Assembly: GCA_902810755.1 (NCBI GenBank)
Contig: CADDYT010000111.1
Coordinates: 1 to 21,054 of the forward strand
Source: Chloroflexota bacterium
GTDB lineage: Bacteria > Chloroflexota > Ktedonobacteria > Ktedonobacterales > Ktedonobacteraceae
DNA: 21,054 nt
Direction: 5' to 3'
Position 1 is the first letter of the stretch; every line of letters starts with the position of its first letter. Positions 14,178 to 21,054 of the stretch are shown here, in pieces. The position numbers were made by a program, and so were the translations under genes. Below the pieces are notes generated by a model. That model saw nothing but the letters and a program-made list of their open reading frames with translations, was not told where the DNA came from and made no database searches.

Positions 14178-15026
14178 TTACATAACGCCAATCTCGTTGT
14201 CTATTTCTTCCATCAGGGCCTCCTGTTCGCGCTGGCGGGTCTCTTGCTGCAACATCCAGCGAATGAAGAGCACGCTGACAATGACAATCGTGAACAGGCT
14301 GCCGGGTATCCACATGATGAGGCCGCCCAACTGCTGATCCATGGCCGGGGAAATGCCCCAGACGCGCGGAGCATCCAGATAGGGCGTATAGAGCGGCGGC
14401 GCGAAGGTCAAACCGGCGCCTAGAGCTACCATAGGCATGCCACTCAGGAAGAGATAGAGTATCTGACCACCCAGGGGCAGGCGCGGCAGGCCCTCTTTGA
14501 GCGGGCTGAAGATGGGCCACCAGAAAGCCAGGCCAAAGACGATGAACGTCACGTGCTCCAGGATATGGATGGCCTCGTTCTCCAGCGTGGCATCGTAGAG
14601 CGGCGGCGCGTGCCAGAGCCAGAAGTCGATGTTAAACAGGAGAAAGGCCACAGCGGGCAGTGTAAAAAATCTGGCTATACGAAAAACGACGGGATTGCGC
14701 AGCAGTGGCTCCGCCATCCACGCCGGGATGCCGAGCAGGCTCAGAGGCGGCCCAATGGTGGTAAGAAAAAGGTGCTGCACCATGTGCGCACTGAACAGGT
14801 AAGTATCGCCCAGCTCGTCGATAGGCGAGACCAGGGCCAGGAACATAAGCAGCACGCCAAGCAGGAAGGCGAAAACCTGCCCGCGCGTAGCAGGTGCCAG
14901 CCCGTATTTCTTGCGCAGCGGCCCGATAGCATAAAGATAGCAGCCCACTACCAGGGCAACGCCTATCAGTATCGATGGCTCCCAGTTCCACTCGGTAAGC
15001 CAGAAGTCCGGTCCGATGTCTGCCAT
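14178..15026 (-). CDS. ctaG: Cytochrome c oxidase assembly factor CtaG (caa3 type)
   Basis: This 282-residue membrane protein belongs to the caa3 CtaG family, thought to help assemble the oxidase, probably its copper centres. The family block AHMVQHLFLTTIGPPLSLLG is at about residues 87-106, preceded by LALVSPIDELGDTYLFS. NIDFWLWHAPPLYD and ILEHVTFIVFGLAFWWPI follow with conserved His and Trp residues. About seven hydrophobic helices are visible and the C-terminus is a charged tail (QQETRQREQEALMEE). The start has GAAAGG 9 nt upstream; a longer reading of 33 codons is basic and unlike the family. It is upstream of coxB in the same direction but has its own promoter and 3' hairpin. Confidence 0.93.
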   Translation of the reverse strand: MADIGPDFWLTEWNWEPSILIGVALVVGCYLYAIGPLRKKYGLAPATRGQVFAFLLGVLLMFLALVSPIDELGDTYLFSAHMVQHLFLTTIGPPLSLLGIPAWMAEPLLRNPVVFRIARFFTLPAVAFLLFNIDFWLWHAPPLYDATLENEAIHILEHVTFIVFGLAFWWPIFSPLKEGLPRLPLGGQILYLFLSGMPMVALGAGLTFAPPLYTPYLDAPRVWGISPAMDQQLGGLIMWIPGSLFTIVIVSVLFIRWMLQQETRQREQEALMEEIDNEIGVM

Positions 15027-15324
15027 TGACGGCGACCTTTCACGTCGTTTTGTTTTTTGCGTTTTTGAGCGAATATTCCTTTCGTTAGATACTATAGCAG
15101 GTGAGACACGCTGCGACAATAGCATCTGGCAAGCTGATAATCTCTTCTAAAGCTTCTTTCTTTCCTACCCTCCAGATAGGAGGAAACAGCAGGATCATCC
15201 CCCTTCGCCAAAGCGAAAAAACTAAACTGGTAGCCCTGATGCATCAAGAAGACAAAAGCATCTGCGGGCAAGATGCTAGCTGGTTGACAGCAGATTCGCG
15301 CTCTCCCCTGTACATTCATGTTAG
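15027..15324 (-). other. Intergenic region between pentapeptide gene and ctaG
   Basis: Apart from the ctaG promoter (15091-15119) I see nothing definite. A 75-codon minus-strand frame (15092-15319) has no family-like sequence or ribosome site. A TTCGC/GCGAA mini-hairpin near 15204-15217 lacks a U-run on the relevant strand. Confidence 0.4.
15091..15119 (-). promoter_or_regulatory. Candidate promoter of ctaG
   Basis: TTGTCG (15114-15119) and TATAGT (15091-15096) on the minus strand are 17 bp apart. The -10 matches consensus at 5 of 6 and the -35 at 4 of 6 positions. It lies about 65 nt before the ctaG ATG and is the best-looking promoter in the window. Confidence 0.5.
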
Positions 15325-16479
15325 TTAGTTTTGCTCTACCTTTTGCCCGGCAAGCTCGATCATCTCCCTGGCTTTTTCCCGGACATCTTCTCTAGCCATA
15401 TAAGAGTGTACTTGCAGCGTTGAGCAAACCTCTCTTAATTGCTCAACCAGACTCTCATCACTCGCATCTGCCTGGACGAAGGCGAGCGTGGGAACCTGAT
15501 TCTGAGCAGTAAAGAGTTGTTGCAAGTCCTCTCCAAAACGCTTCATGCCTGTCAGATCCAGGAGAATGAAACGGGCCAGAGAGGCCAATGGAGTCAGATA
15601 GGTGATAATCTCCCGCTTCCTTACATCTGCACAATCCAGTGCAAGAGGGATATAATTCTGCGTTCGCATCGCTTCTTTGAGCATTGCCAGCACCTGCCCT
15701 CGCTCATCGGCAAAATCTCCTATAATGAAAGCCAGTTCCGTGGTCATACTCTTCACCACTTCTTGCAGCCTGGGGTAGCGTAAGAAAGCAATAGCCAACT
15801 GAGCCACTTCTATAGTATCAACTGTTACCGTGGGGCTAAAATCTACTATCAGATCCTGTTGCACAGCGTTCTGCAAGCGAACCTGAATAATATTCGCCGT
15901 AGAGATATGAGAACTGCTTATATCCGCACCGCTCAAATTTGCGCCGTTGAAGTAGGCAAGATTAAGATCAGTCTCCCTCAAGTGCGCCCCGGTCAAATCA
16001 GTATAGAAGAGCATGGCTCCGATGAGGCAAGCCTCTTGCAGGTTGGCGTGGCTCAGCTTCGCTTGACTGAGATTAGCATCGTTGAGATTAGCTCCGCTTA
16101 AGTCAGCCTCTCGCAGGTCTGCCTCGGTCAGATCCACCTCGACCAGACGGGCTTTTCTCAGATTGGCCTCTCTCAAATCGGCGGCGGCCAGATTTGCTGC
16201 GTGAGTGTTCTGCTCTCCGTTAAGTCCTCGATACCCAAGATCTGCCCCGCTTAAATCTGCCCCTTGTAGATTGGCAGCAAACAAATTAGCTCCGCTCAAA
16301 GCCGCTCGCTGCAAGCTGGCTCCAGCAAGATTCGTCCAACGGAAATCTATTTTTCGCAAGTTCATGCCGTTCAATTGGGCCTGGCGTAAATCTGGCTCAA
16401 TAGTTAGCTCCCTCTGCCTCCATTCATTCCAGGCATCTACGCCCTGCATGAGTATCTTCATATGCTCCTGGTTAGCCAT
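15325..16479 (-). CDS. Pentapeptide-repeat protein with Rossmann-like C-terminal domain (copy 2)
   Basis: The 384-residue protein begins MANQEHMKILMQGVD, a conserved cap shared with its neighbour. Residues about 35-200 are pentapeptide repeats of the A(D/N)LxX type (such as ADLSGADL, ADLREANL, ANLNDANL), which should form a right-handed quadrilateral beta-helix. A second domain (about 215-384) alternates strands and helices: ELAFIIGDF, ALKEAMRTQNYIPLAL-like, then SLARFILLDLTG and VPTLAFVQA. This looks Rossmann-like, perhaps distantly TIR-like, but I cannot name it. It starts 3 nt after the stop of the upstream paralogue, so the pair is co-translated. There is no signal peptide. GC content is lower than in the cox block. 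Its function is unknown; the context (downstream of an RHS gene) makes an immunity or effector role worth testing. Confidence 0.85.
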   Translation of the reverse strand: MANQEHMKILMQGVDAWNEWRQRELTIEPDLRQAQLNGMNLRKIDFRWTNLAGASLQRAALSGANLFAANLQGADLSGADLGYRGLNGEQNTHAANLAAADLREANLRKARLVEVDLTEADLREADLSGANLNDANLSQAKLSHANLQEACLIGAMLFYTDLTGAHLRETDLNLAYFNGANLSGADISSSHISTANIIQVRLQNAVQQDLIVDFSPTVTVDTIEVAQLAIAFLRYPRLQEVVKSMTTELAFIIGDFADERGQVLAMLKEAMRTQNYIPLALDCADVRKREIITYLTPLASLARFILLDLTGMKRFGEDLQQLFTAQNQVPTLAFVQADASDESLVEQLREVCSTLQVHSYMAREDVREKAREMIELAGQKVEQN

Positions 16480-16482
16480 CTC

Positions 16483-17643
16483 TTATAACTTCTGCTCCAT
16501 CATTTCAATGAGATGCCCATTCAAAGCTTTCTCTACATCGTTTGCATCTCGATACTGGTAGAAGGTCTGCACGGAAGAAAAATCTTCTCCTTCTGCTGAA
16601 CCTTCAGAATCTTGTGATGTCTTCTTTGATAAAGATAAAACAGGTATCGAAGGATACTGTATAAACATACTGCCCAGTTCCTGTGCTACGTTCTCAATTC
16701 CAGTCGTATCTACAATTACAAACCGTGCGACGCGAATCAATGTAGCAAGTTGTCCGGGTACAGCTTGATCTTGCCCTCTTTGGAAATCACAGATAACAGG
16801 AGTGTAACCTCTTTGTTGGAGTTCCGTCTTCAGTATTTTTATTACCTCACTTTGTTCACCTCTATCACAACCCAGCAGGAGTACAAGATTTGTCCTGGTT
16901 ATCTGAACCATTTTCCACACTGCTGGATGATCAATGATAAACGAGATGAATTGAGCCATTCCTAACTCATCAACTTTGAGCGACAGATGAAAAAGGGGAA
17001 TAAACAGATCAGGTTGTAGTGTTTGGTGCATATAAGCTCCCGTTGCATTGATCCCGGAAACCATGCTGCCGCTCAGATTCGCATTGGATAAGTTGGCTGC
17101 TTCAAAGGAGCTTCCTTGCAAATTCGAGGAGTGCAAATCGGCACCGTTCAAATCAGTCGCAAAGAGAACGGCCTGGCGTAAATTGGCCCCTGTTAGATTG
17201 GCGCTTTTGAGGTTCGCCTCCGTCAGGTTAGCGTATGCAAGATCAGCTTCACTTAGATTGGCTTTATTGAGTATGGCACCGCTTAAATCTGCATGAACGA
17301 GGCGTATGCGGCTCAAATTGGCTTCAGAAAGATCGGCAAAACAAAGCACGGCTCCAGCAAAGACATGAGTGATATGATCTCTCTCTACCTCTTTATATCC
17401 CAGGTCAGCCTCGCGCAGATCTGCTCCTCCCAGCTGCGCGAAAGTCAAGATAGCTCCGTTCAAAATAGCTTCACGCAGATTGGCTCCCGTGAGATCAACG
17501 GCATGAAGATCTGCTCCTCTCAGATTGACACCTTGCAAGTCTGCTTCACGTAAATCCGGTTCAATATCTGGATGCCGTTTTCTCCACTCATGCCACAAAT
17601 CTACCCCCTGCATGAGTATCTTCACATGTTCCTGGTTAGCCAT
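16483..17643 (-). CDS. Pentapeptide-repeat protein with Rossmann-like C-terminal domain (copy 1)
   Basis: The 386-residue paralogue of the next gene has the same plan: cap MANQEHVKILMQGVD, pentapeptide repeats at about 35-205 (ADLREADL, ANLSEADL, ANLTGANL), and a C-terminal alpha/beta domain (about 215-386). In that domain NLVLLLGCDRGE, LKTELQQRGYTPVICDF, LIRVARFVIVDTTG and a final strand IPVLSLS line up with the second copy. The two proteins have clearly diverged in sequence, so the duplication is not recent. A weak AAGG-type ribosome site precedes the ATG. It begins 62 nt after the stop codon of the HINT-domain frame and is probably co-transcribed with it. Samples of this region count at about 35-45% GC, well below the window's conserved genes. 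Confidence 0.85.
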   Translation of the reverse strand: MANQEHVKILMQGVDLWHEWRKRHPDIEPDLREADLQGVNLRGADLHAVDLTGANLREAILNGAILTFAQLGGADLREADLGYKEVERDHITHVFAGAVLCFADLSEANLSRIRLVHADLSGAILNKANLSEADLAYANLTEANLKSANLTGANLRQAVLFATDLNGADLHSSNLQGSSFEAANLSNANLSGSMVSGINATGAYMHQTLQPDLFIPLFHLSLKVDELGMAQFISFIIDHPAVWKMVQITRTNLVLLLGCDRGEQSEVIKILKTELQQRGYTPVICDFQRGQDQAVPGQLATLIRVARFVIVDTTGIENVAQELGSMFIQYPSIPVLSLSKKTSQDSEGSAEGEDFSSVQTFYQYRDANDVEKALNGHLIEMMEQKL

Positions 17644-17705
17644 CTCGTTTCCTTACCTTCTCGTTCCTTTCTTGAAGGACGTTCTCTGTGAGAACCTACT
17701 CCTGA

Positions 17706-18749
17706 TTAGAAGCAGTCATTATGTACAATCCATTGTCCTTCTCCCACCATGAAGGTGTGATCGTGAGCCACTTCGAGATTATACATCATCCTATTCCCTG
17801 GCACGCGCTGAATCATGGTAATCACACCTACGCTTCCATCTGCTTGTAGTACGTGCATTCCTACTTGCAATTGCCCGGCAGCAACAAATCCTTCTTCTTC
17901 AGTAAGAAACGGATGTACGCTGGTTGTATGAACAAGCTCTGACTTGAGCCGAGCAGCCAATACAAAGGGCTGATAAACTGGCCTGATCGTCAGATTAATC
18001 AAGTCGTAATCATCATGCACCCAGATGTGTATGATAGGCTCTGCTTCCAGGATGTGGCTCTGCACATTATAGGCTACCACTTGTTCCCCCACCTGTAGCT
18101 GTCCAATAGCTTGCTCACCTTCTGGTGTTAAAACGACTGTATCAGAGGTAAAACTACATCCCGACCCCGGGCCAACCCAACCTATACCCGGCGAATCAAA
18201 TCCTCCGGTAACAACGTTATTACCACCAGGACTGGGCTGTGATCCAGCGGCAGCCGCCAGAAGTGCGATTCCTCCTATCAAGGGGGCCCATTTGGCATAC
18301 CAGGACGGATAATAATTTGGATTTGGAAAATTCACTGTCCTTTGTGGCAGCACCCAGTATGTTAAAACACCATTGCCCGCGTTCATGATCAGAATTTGTC
18401 TTCCATCAGGCATCGTTTCCAGACAAGCACCTCCACAGCTCGCAAATTTCTGTAGCAACTTGGTATCTCTGTTATTTCCCACATCCCAGGTCCCGTTTTG
18501 ATTCCAGTAAGGATCTCGATTTGCCATTGCCGCATACCAGCGTGCTTGTGCCCAACCGTAAATCACGGTGTAAATATTTGGAAATCCTGTTCCACCGTTT
18601 GGTAAACGTTCACCTCCCTTCACCTCATAGATCAGGTGCAGATTTTCATTCATAATATCTGGATATCCATTGCCACTTGTTCCTCCGTGGCTATAAGACC
18701 TGGCATACTTTGTATCAACTGTCGAAGAGCAACGACAGAACCATCCCAC
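17706..18749 (-). CDS. C-terminal part of RHS protein: PD-(D/E)XK-like region and HINT domain
   Basis: The frame (347 codons from a GTG at 18747-18749) overlaps the end of the RHS frame in another reading frame and looks like its displaced continuation. Meaningful sequence begins near residue 14 (KYARSYSHGG). Residues 29-44 read YPDI then YEVKG, the Asp31...Glu42-x-Lys44 pattern of PD-(D/E)XK nucleases, with an AQARWYAAMANRDP helix after it. A hydrophobic segment (about 155-170) leads to a HINT domain from Cys198 (GCSFTSDTVVLTPEG). It has TTSVH at 275-279 and the final HND-C (343-346), so the self-processing residues are all present. The protein ends one residue after that site, so no toxin domain follows the HINT. 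Whether this part is made on its own is doubtful: it has no ribosome site and probably needs the RHS frame. Confidence 0.7.
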   Translation of the reverse strand: MGWFCRCSSTVDTKYARSYSHGGTSGNGYPDIMNENLHLIYEVKGGERLPNGGTGFPNIYTVIYGWAQARWYAAMANRDPYWNQNGTWDVGNNRDTKLLQKFASCGGACLETMPDGRQILIMNAGNGVLTYWVLPQRTVNFPNPNYYPSWYAKWAPLIGGIALLAAAAGSQPSPGGNNVVTGGFDSPGIGWVGPGSGCSFTSDTVVLTPEGEQAIGQLQVGEQVVAYNVQSHILEAEPIIHIWVHDDYDLINLTIRPVYQPFVLAARLKSELVHTTSVHPFLTEEEGFVAAGQLQVGMHVLQADGSVGVITMIQRVPGNRMMYNLEVAHDHTFMVGEGQWIVHNDCF

Positions 18750-20929
18750 TTTGGCAAGGCCGCATTGCTAATAGCGATAGCAGGATTATGGGTAGTAGAA
18801 GGTTGGTCGATGAGAATACCATTGATGCCTTCTACTTGCATATACCACTCCTCAACAAATTGCTGAGCCGCATCATCACCAAGACTGCCACTATGTCCAG
18901 TTGGATCTTTTTTACTCTCTGGGCTATCCATCACATAGGCATAGCCATCCATGCCACTGGCATTGCTATCGACGGTATCGGCGCGGGTGAACCTTCCACT
19001 GACGGGGTCATAGTAGCGGAAGTTGTAGTAAAGTAGACCGGTTTCGCTGTCGAGGCGCTGGCCGGTGAAGCTGTAGTCGGTGGGCATGCTGCCGCTGCTG
19101 TAGCGCGAGGAGCCGTAGGGGTTGAAGAGCTGGACGGCCTGGAAGCTGCCGTCACTGTTGAGCGCAACAGTTGGGCTTCCCAGCAGGTCGGGCAGCAGGT
19201 AGTAGAGGGTGCTGGCCTGCCGCATGGCGAGACGCATAGCGTTGACGGTGTAGAATTTGCTGGTGGTGGTCGTGCTGCCGTTGATGACTTTCTCGGTGTA
19301 GCCATCAAAGGTGATGGTGTCGCTGATACCATTACTGTCGCTGATGCGTTGCAGGACGCGGTTGCCTTCGTTGTCGTAGAGGAAGCTGTCGCTGGCGGTG
19401 GTGCCGCTGGGAGCCGTCCAGGTAGCGAGGCGCCCTTCGTTGTCGTAGGTCATGATGGCCCCGGTCGGACTGGTGCCGTTGCAGACGTGGGCGGTGGTGG
19501 TATCCACATTGCGGCAGGTCATATCCCCGATATCGTCATAGGTGGCGTACTTGTTGGGAATGCTGCTCAGGGTGTTGGCGGCATGCACATGGTTGTTGTT
19601 GTAGCCCACCGTGCCCATCGGGCCGCTGGTGATGCGGTCCAGGCTATCGTAGCTGAAGCTTTGCTGGTAGGTGCTGATGGTGGTTCCTGTGGGAACGTTG
19701 CCGCAGTGATCGCCTCCCGTTGGCGTTCCGGTATCGCCTGCCCATACTAGCCTGTTAAGGGCATCGTAGCAGAAGCTTTGATTATCCACCTGTGTGCCGC
19801 CCCCGGAAGTGGGGATGGTGGTACTGAGTTGCAGCACATTGCCCACGTTGTCGTAGGTGCGTGTCTGGTTCCAGATGGTGGTGCCATTTTCGCTGGCACT
19901 GGTAGAGAGCGGGCGCTGGATGTTATCATAGCTCATGTTGAGCTGGAAGACCGGGGTAACGCAGCCACCGCTATTCTTGGGGCCGGAGCCGCCCAGATTG
20001 AGGGTTTTGAGCAGCCCGGCTCCAGTATAGGCGGTCGAGGCCACCAGGAAAGAGACCGGATCAGGGGTACTGCTGGTGCCGAAATAGGCCGACTGGAAGC
20101 GCCCGTTGGCATCATATTGCGAGGTCAGTGTCTGGCTGGTTCCGCCGGAGCCAGGATAGACGAGTTGGGTAATCTCCCCGCCGTCATTGTAGCTCATATT
20201 CACGGTCTGGGTGGTGGTGGTGCCATCGGCAGTGACCGAAAGGGTACTCTGGTCCAGCTGGCCGCGCTGGTCGTAGCCGTAGCAGCGCCAGCCGTTGCCC
20301 GCGCTGCTGCTGAAGACTTCGGCGGTGACATGCCCAATGGGATCGGAGGCATAGCTTCCCGTAGGGGCGCTGCAGCCGGAAGGGAAACTGAGGCTGGAAT
20401 TGCTGCTGTTATCGTAGCTATCGTAGAAGTATTGCGCATAGGCGCTGCTCTGGCAGGGATTGACCTGCGAGGAACTGGTGCCGCGACAGAGCGGGCGATC
20501 CAGCACATCGTAGCTGGTGTAGGTGGTCTGGTTGCGGGCATCCGTCTGGCTGAGCATATTGCCATCGCCATCATACGTAAATGTCCAGGCCATATCGCTA
20601 CTGCTGCTACAGGAAGCGGGCATGGTGGGGCTGCTACAGGATCCCAGGTCGGAGTCGTTGAAGCCGGTGCGCCGCTTGAGGCCGTCAAAGGTGGCGTTGT
20701 AGCTGGCCTGTACCGCGCCAGTGCTGTCATAGGTTTGTACCTGCGTCGTATTGCCTGGTGTGTCGTAGCTGTATGCGACCGTGCGCGTGACGTTGTACGG
20801 GCTGGCAGTCCCCTTGAAGACCTGGTTGTAGCGGGTACGCCCCAGACCATCGGTATAGGTAATGGACTGGTGGCTGTAGGCATCCAGCGTCACCGTTTGC
20901 TCATAAGGGGTGGTACTATCGCTCAAACT
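18650..20929 (-). pseudogene. RHS-repeat protein, 5'-truncated by insertion sequence and frameshifted
   Basis: About 760 codons of YD/RHS repeats are seen (motifs such as TYDGDGNMLSQTD, SYDNIQRPLS, YDNEGNRVLQR). They end in the RHS core (YSFTGQRLDSETGLLYYNFRYYDPVSGRF, about residues 640-670 counting from 20926) and its closing DPTGH. Such proteins form a shell that encloses a C-terminal effector. The variable tail after DPTGH (GSLGDDAAQQFVEEW...) stops at 18650. From about 18700 the sense of the sequence passes into the frame of the HINT part, so a one-base shift is likely. At the 5' side the frame is open to 20939 and hits a stop inside the insertion sequence; the TTG at 20924-20926 is not a convincing start. 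The missing N-terminus is expected beyond the element, outside the window. Confidence 0.8.
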
Positions 20930-20930
20930 A

Positions 20931-21054
20931 GTGCAACTTCAAGAGACAACTTGTGCAAGGAGGAGGAAAGATGATACAATGGGGACATGAAAGCCCCGAT
21001 GTACATCCGAGCCATCAGTCCAGCAGAGCAAGCAGGGCTCGAAGCTGGATTGCG
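20931..21054 (+). mobile_element. Left end of an IS630-like insertion sequence
   Basis: RHS coding sequence stops making sense at the dinucleotide TA (20929-20930), the target site used by IS630-family elements. A repeat-rich end follows (GTGCAACTTC, then CAACTTGTGC, sharing GTGCAA at 20931 and 20953). A transposase start then appears on the opposite strand to the RHS gene. The right end, and with it proof of a TA duplication, lies outside the window. Confidence 0.6.
20987..21054 (+). CDS. IS630-like transposase, N-terminal fragment
   Basis: Twenty-two codons are visible before the window edge: MKAPMYIRAISPAEQAGLEAG and onward. The form, a short lead then a helix ending in EAGL, resembles the N-terminus of IS630-family transposases, which continue into a helix-turn-helix. 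It is the only plus-strand gene in the window. A purine-rich GGAGGAGGAAAG lies 17 nt upstream, with GGGGA nearer the ATG. An ATG at 20971 is better placed for the first site but its frame gives unlikely protein sequence. The identification rests on a short stretch. Confidence 0.6.
   Translation, partial: MKAPMYIRAISPAEQAGLEAGL

Noticed and set aside
19778..20974. 398-codon plus-strand frame opposite the RHS gene
   Set aside because: It is the complement of RHS repeats, giving Gly/Ala/Ile-rich sequence with no recognisable family.
1..21054. tRNA, rRNA or riboswitch
   Set aside because: Read by eye on both strands, no cloverleaf, rRNA segment or known riboswitch core was found; a covariance-model scan would be decisive.

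Overview
The window is a GC-rich bacterial segment in which almost every gene is on the minus strand. The combination of genes suggests a Ktedonobacteria-type Chloroflexota: a minCDE operon, a caa3-type cytochrome oxidase whose subunit II is a lipoprotein carrying cytochrome c, a WD40 lipoprotein with near-identical blades, RHS proteins and pentapeptide proteins that begin MANQEH. This placement is an inference from gene content and family resemblance; no 16S or search result is available.

Layout, left to right. (1) 1-349: the start of a membrane protein that runs off the left edge, followed by about 560 bp without a gene and a very long hairpin terminator (908-974). (2) 977-4822: a minus-strand cluster read cmk, plsC, minC, minD, minE (CMP kinase, acyltransferase and the division-site Min system). 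(3) 4957-9521: a membrane-anchored receiver protein, a seven-bladed WD40 lipoprotein, a single-chain histidine kinase/pseudo-receiver/winged-helix regulator, and a small zinc-ribbon membrane protein. (4) 9831-15026: the respiratory block, read ctaG, then coxB, coxA, a subunit IV-like protein and coxC. (5) 15325-20929: accessory DNA of lower GC over much of its length, with two tandem pentapeptide proteins that share a Rossmann-like C-terminal domain, preceded on the minus strand by an RHS polymorphic-toxin-like gene. The RHS gene is interrupted by a frameshift in its C-terminal region and truncated at its 5' side by the left end of an IS630-like insertion sequence (from 20931 to the right edge).

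Functionally, the Min proteins would place the septum, Cmk and PlsC feed nucleotide and phospholipid synthesis, and coxB/A/IV/C with CtaG form and assemble a proton-pumping terminal oxidase. The most unusual items are the kinase-regulator fusion in which the receiver phospho-acceptor Asp is Ser, and the RHS / PD-(D/E)XK-like / HINT gene with two pentapeptide-Rossmann genes in the position where an immunity gene usually sits. Several intergenic regions carry related palindromic repeats with a GGCCAGCCGCA core, and a helically phased direct-repeat array lies before the zinc-ribbon gene.
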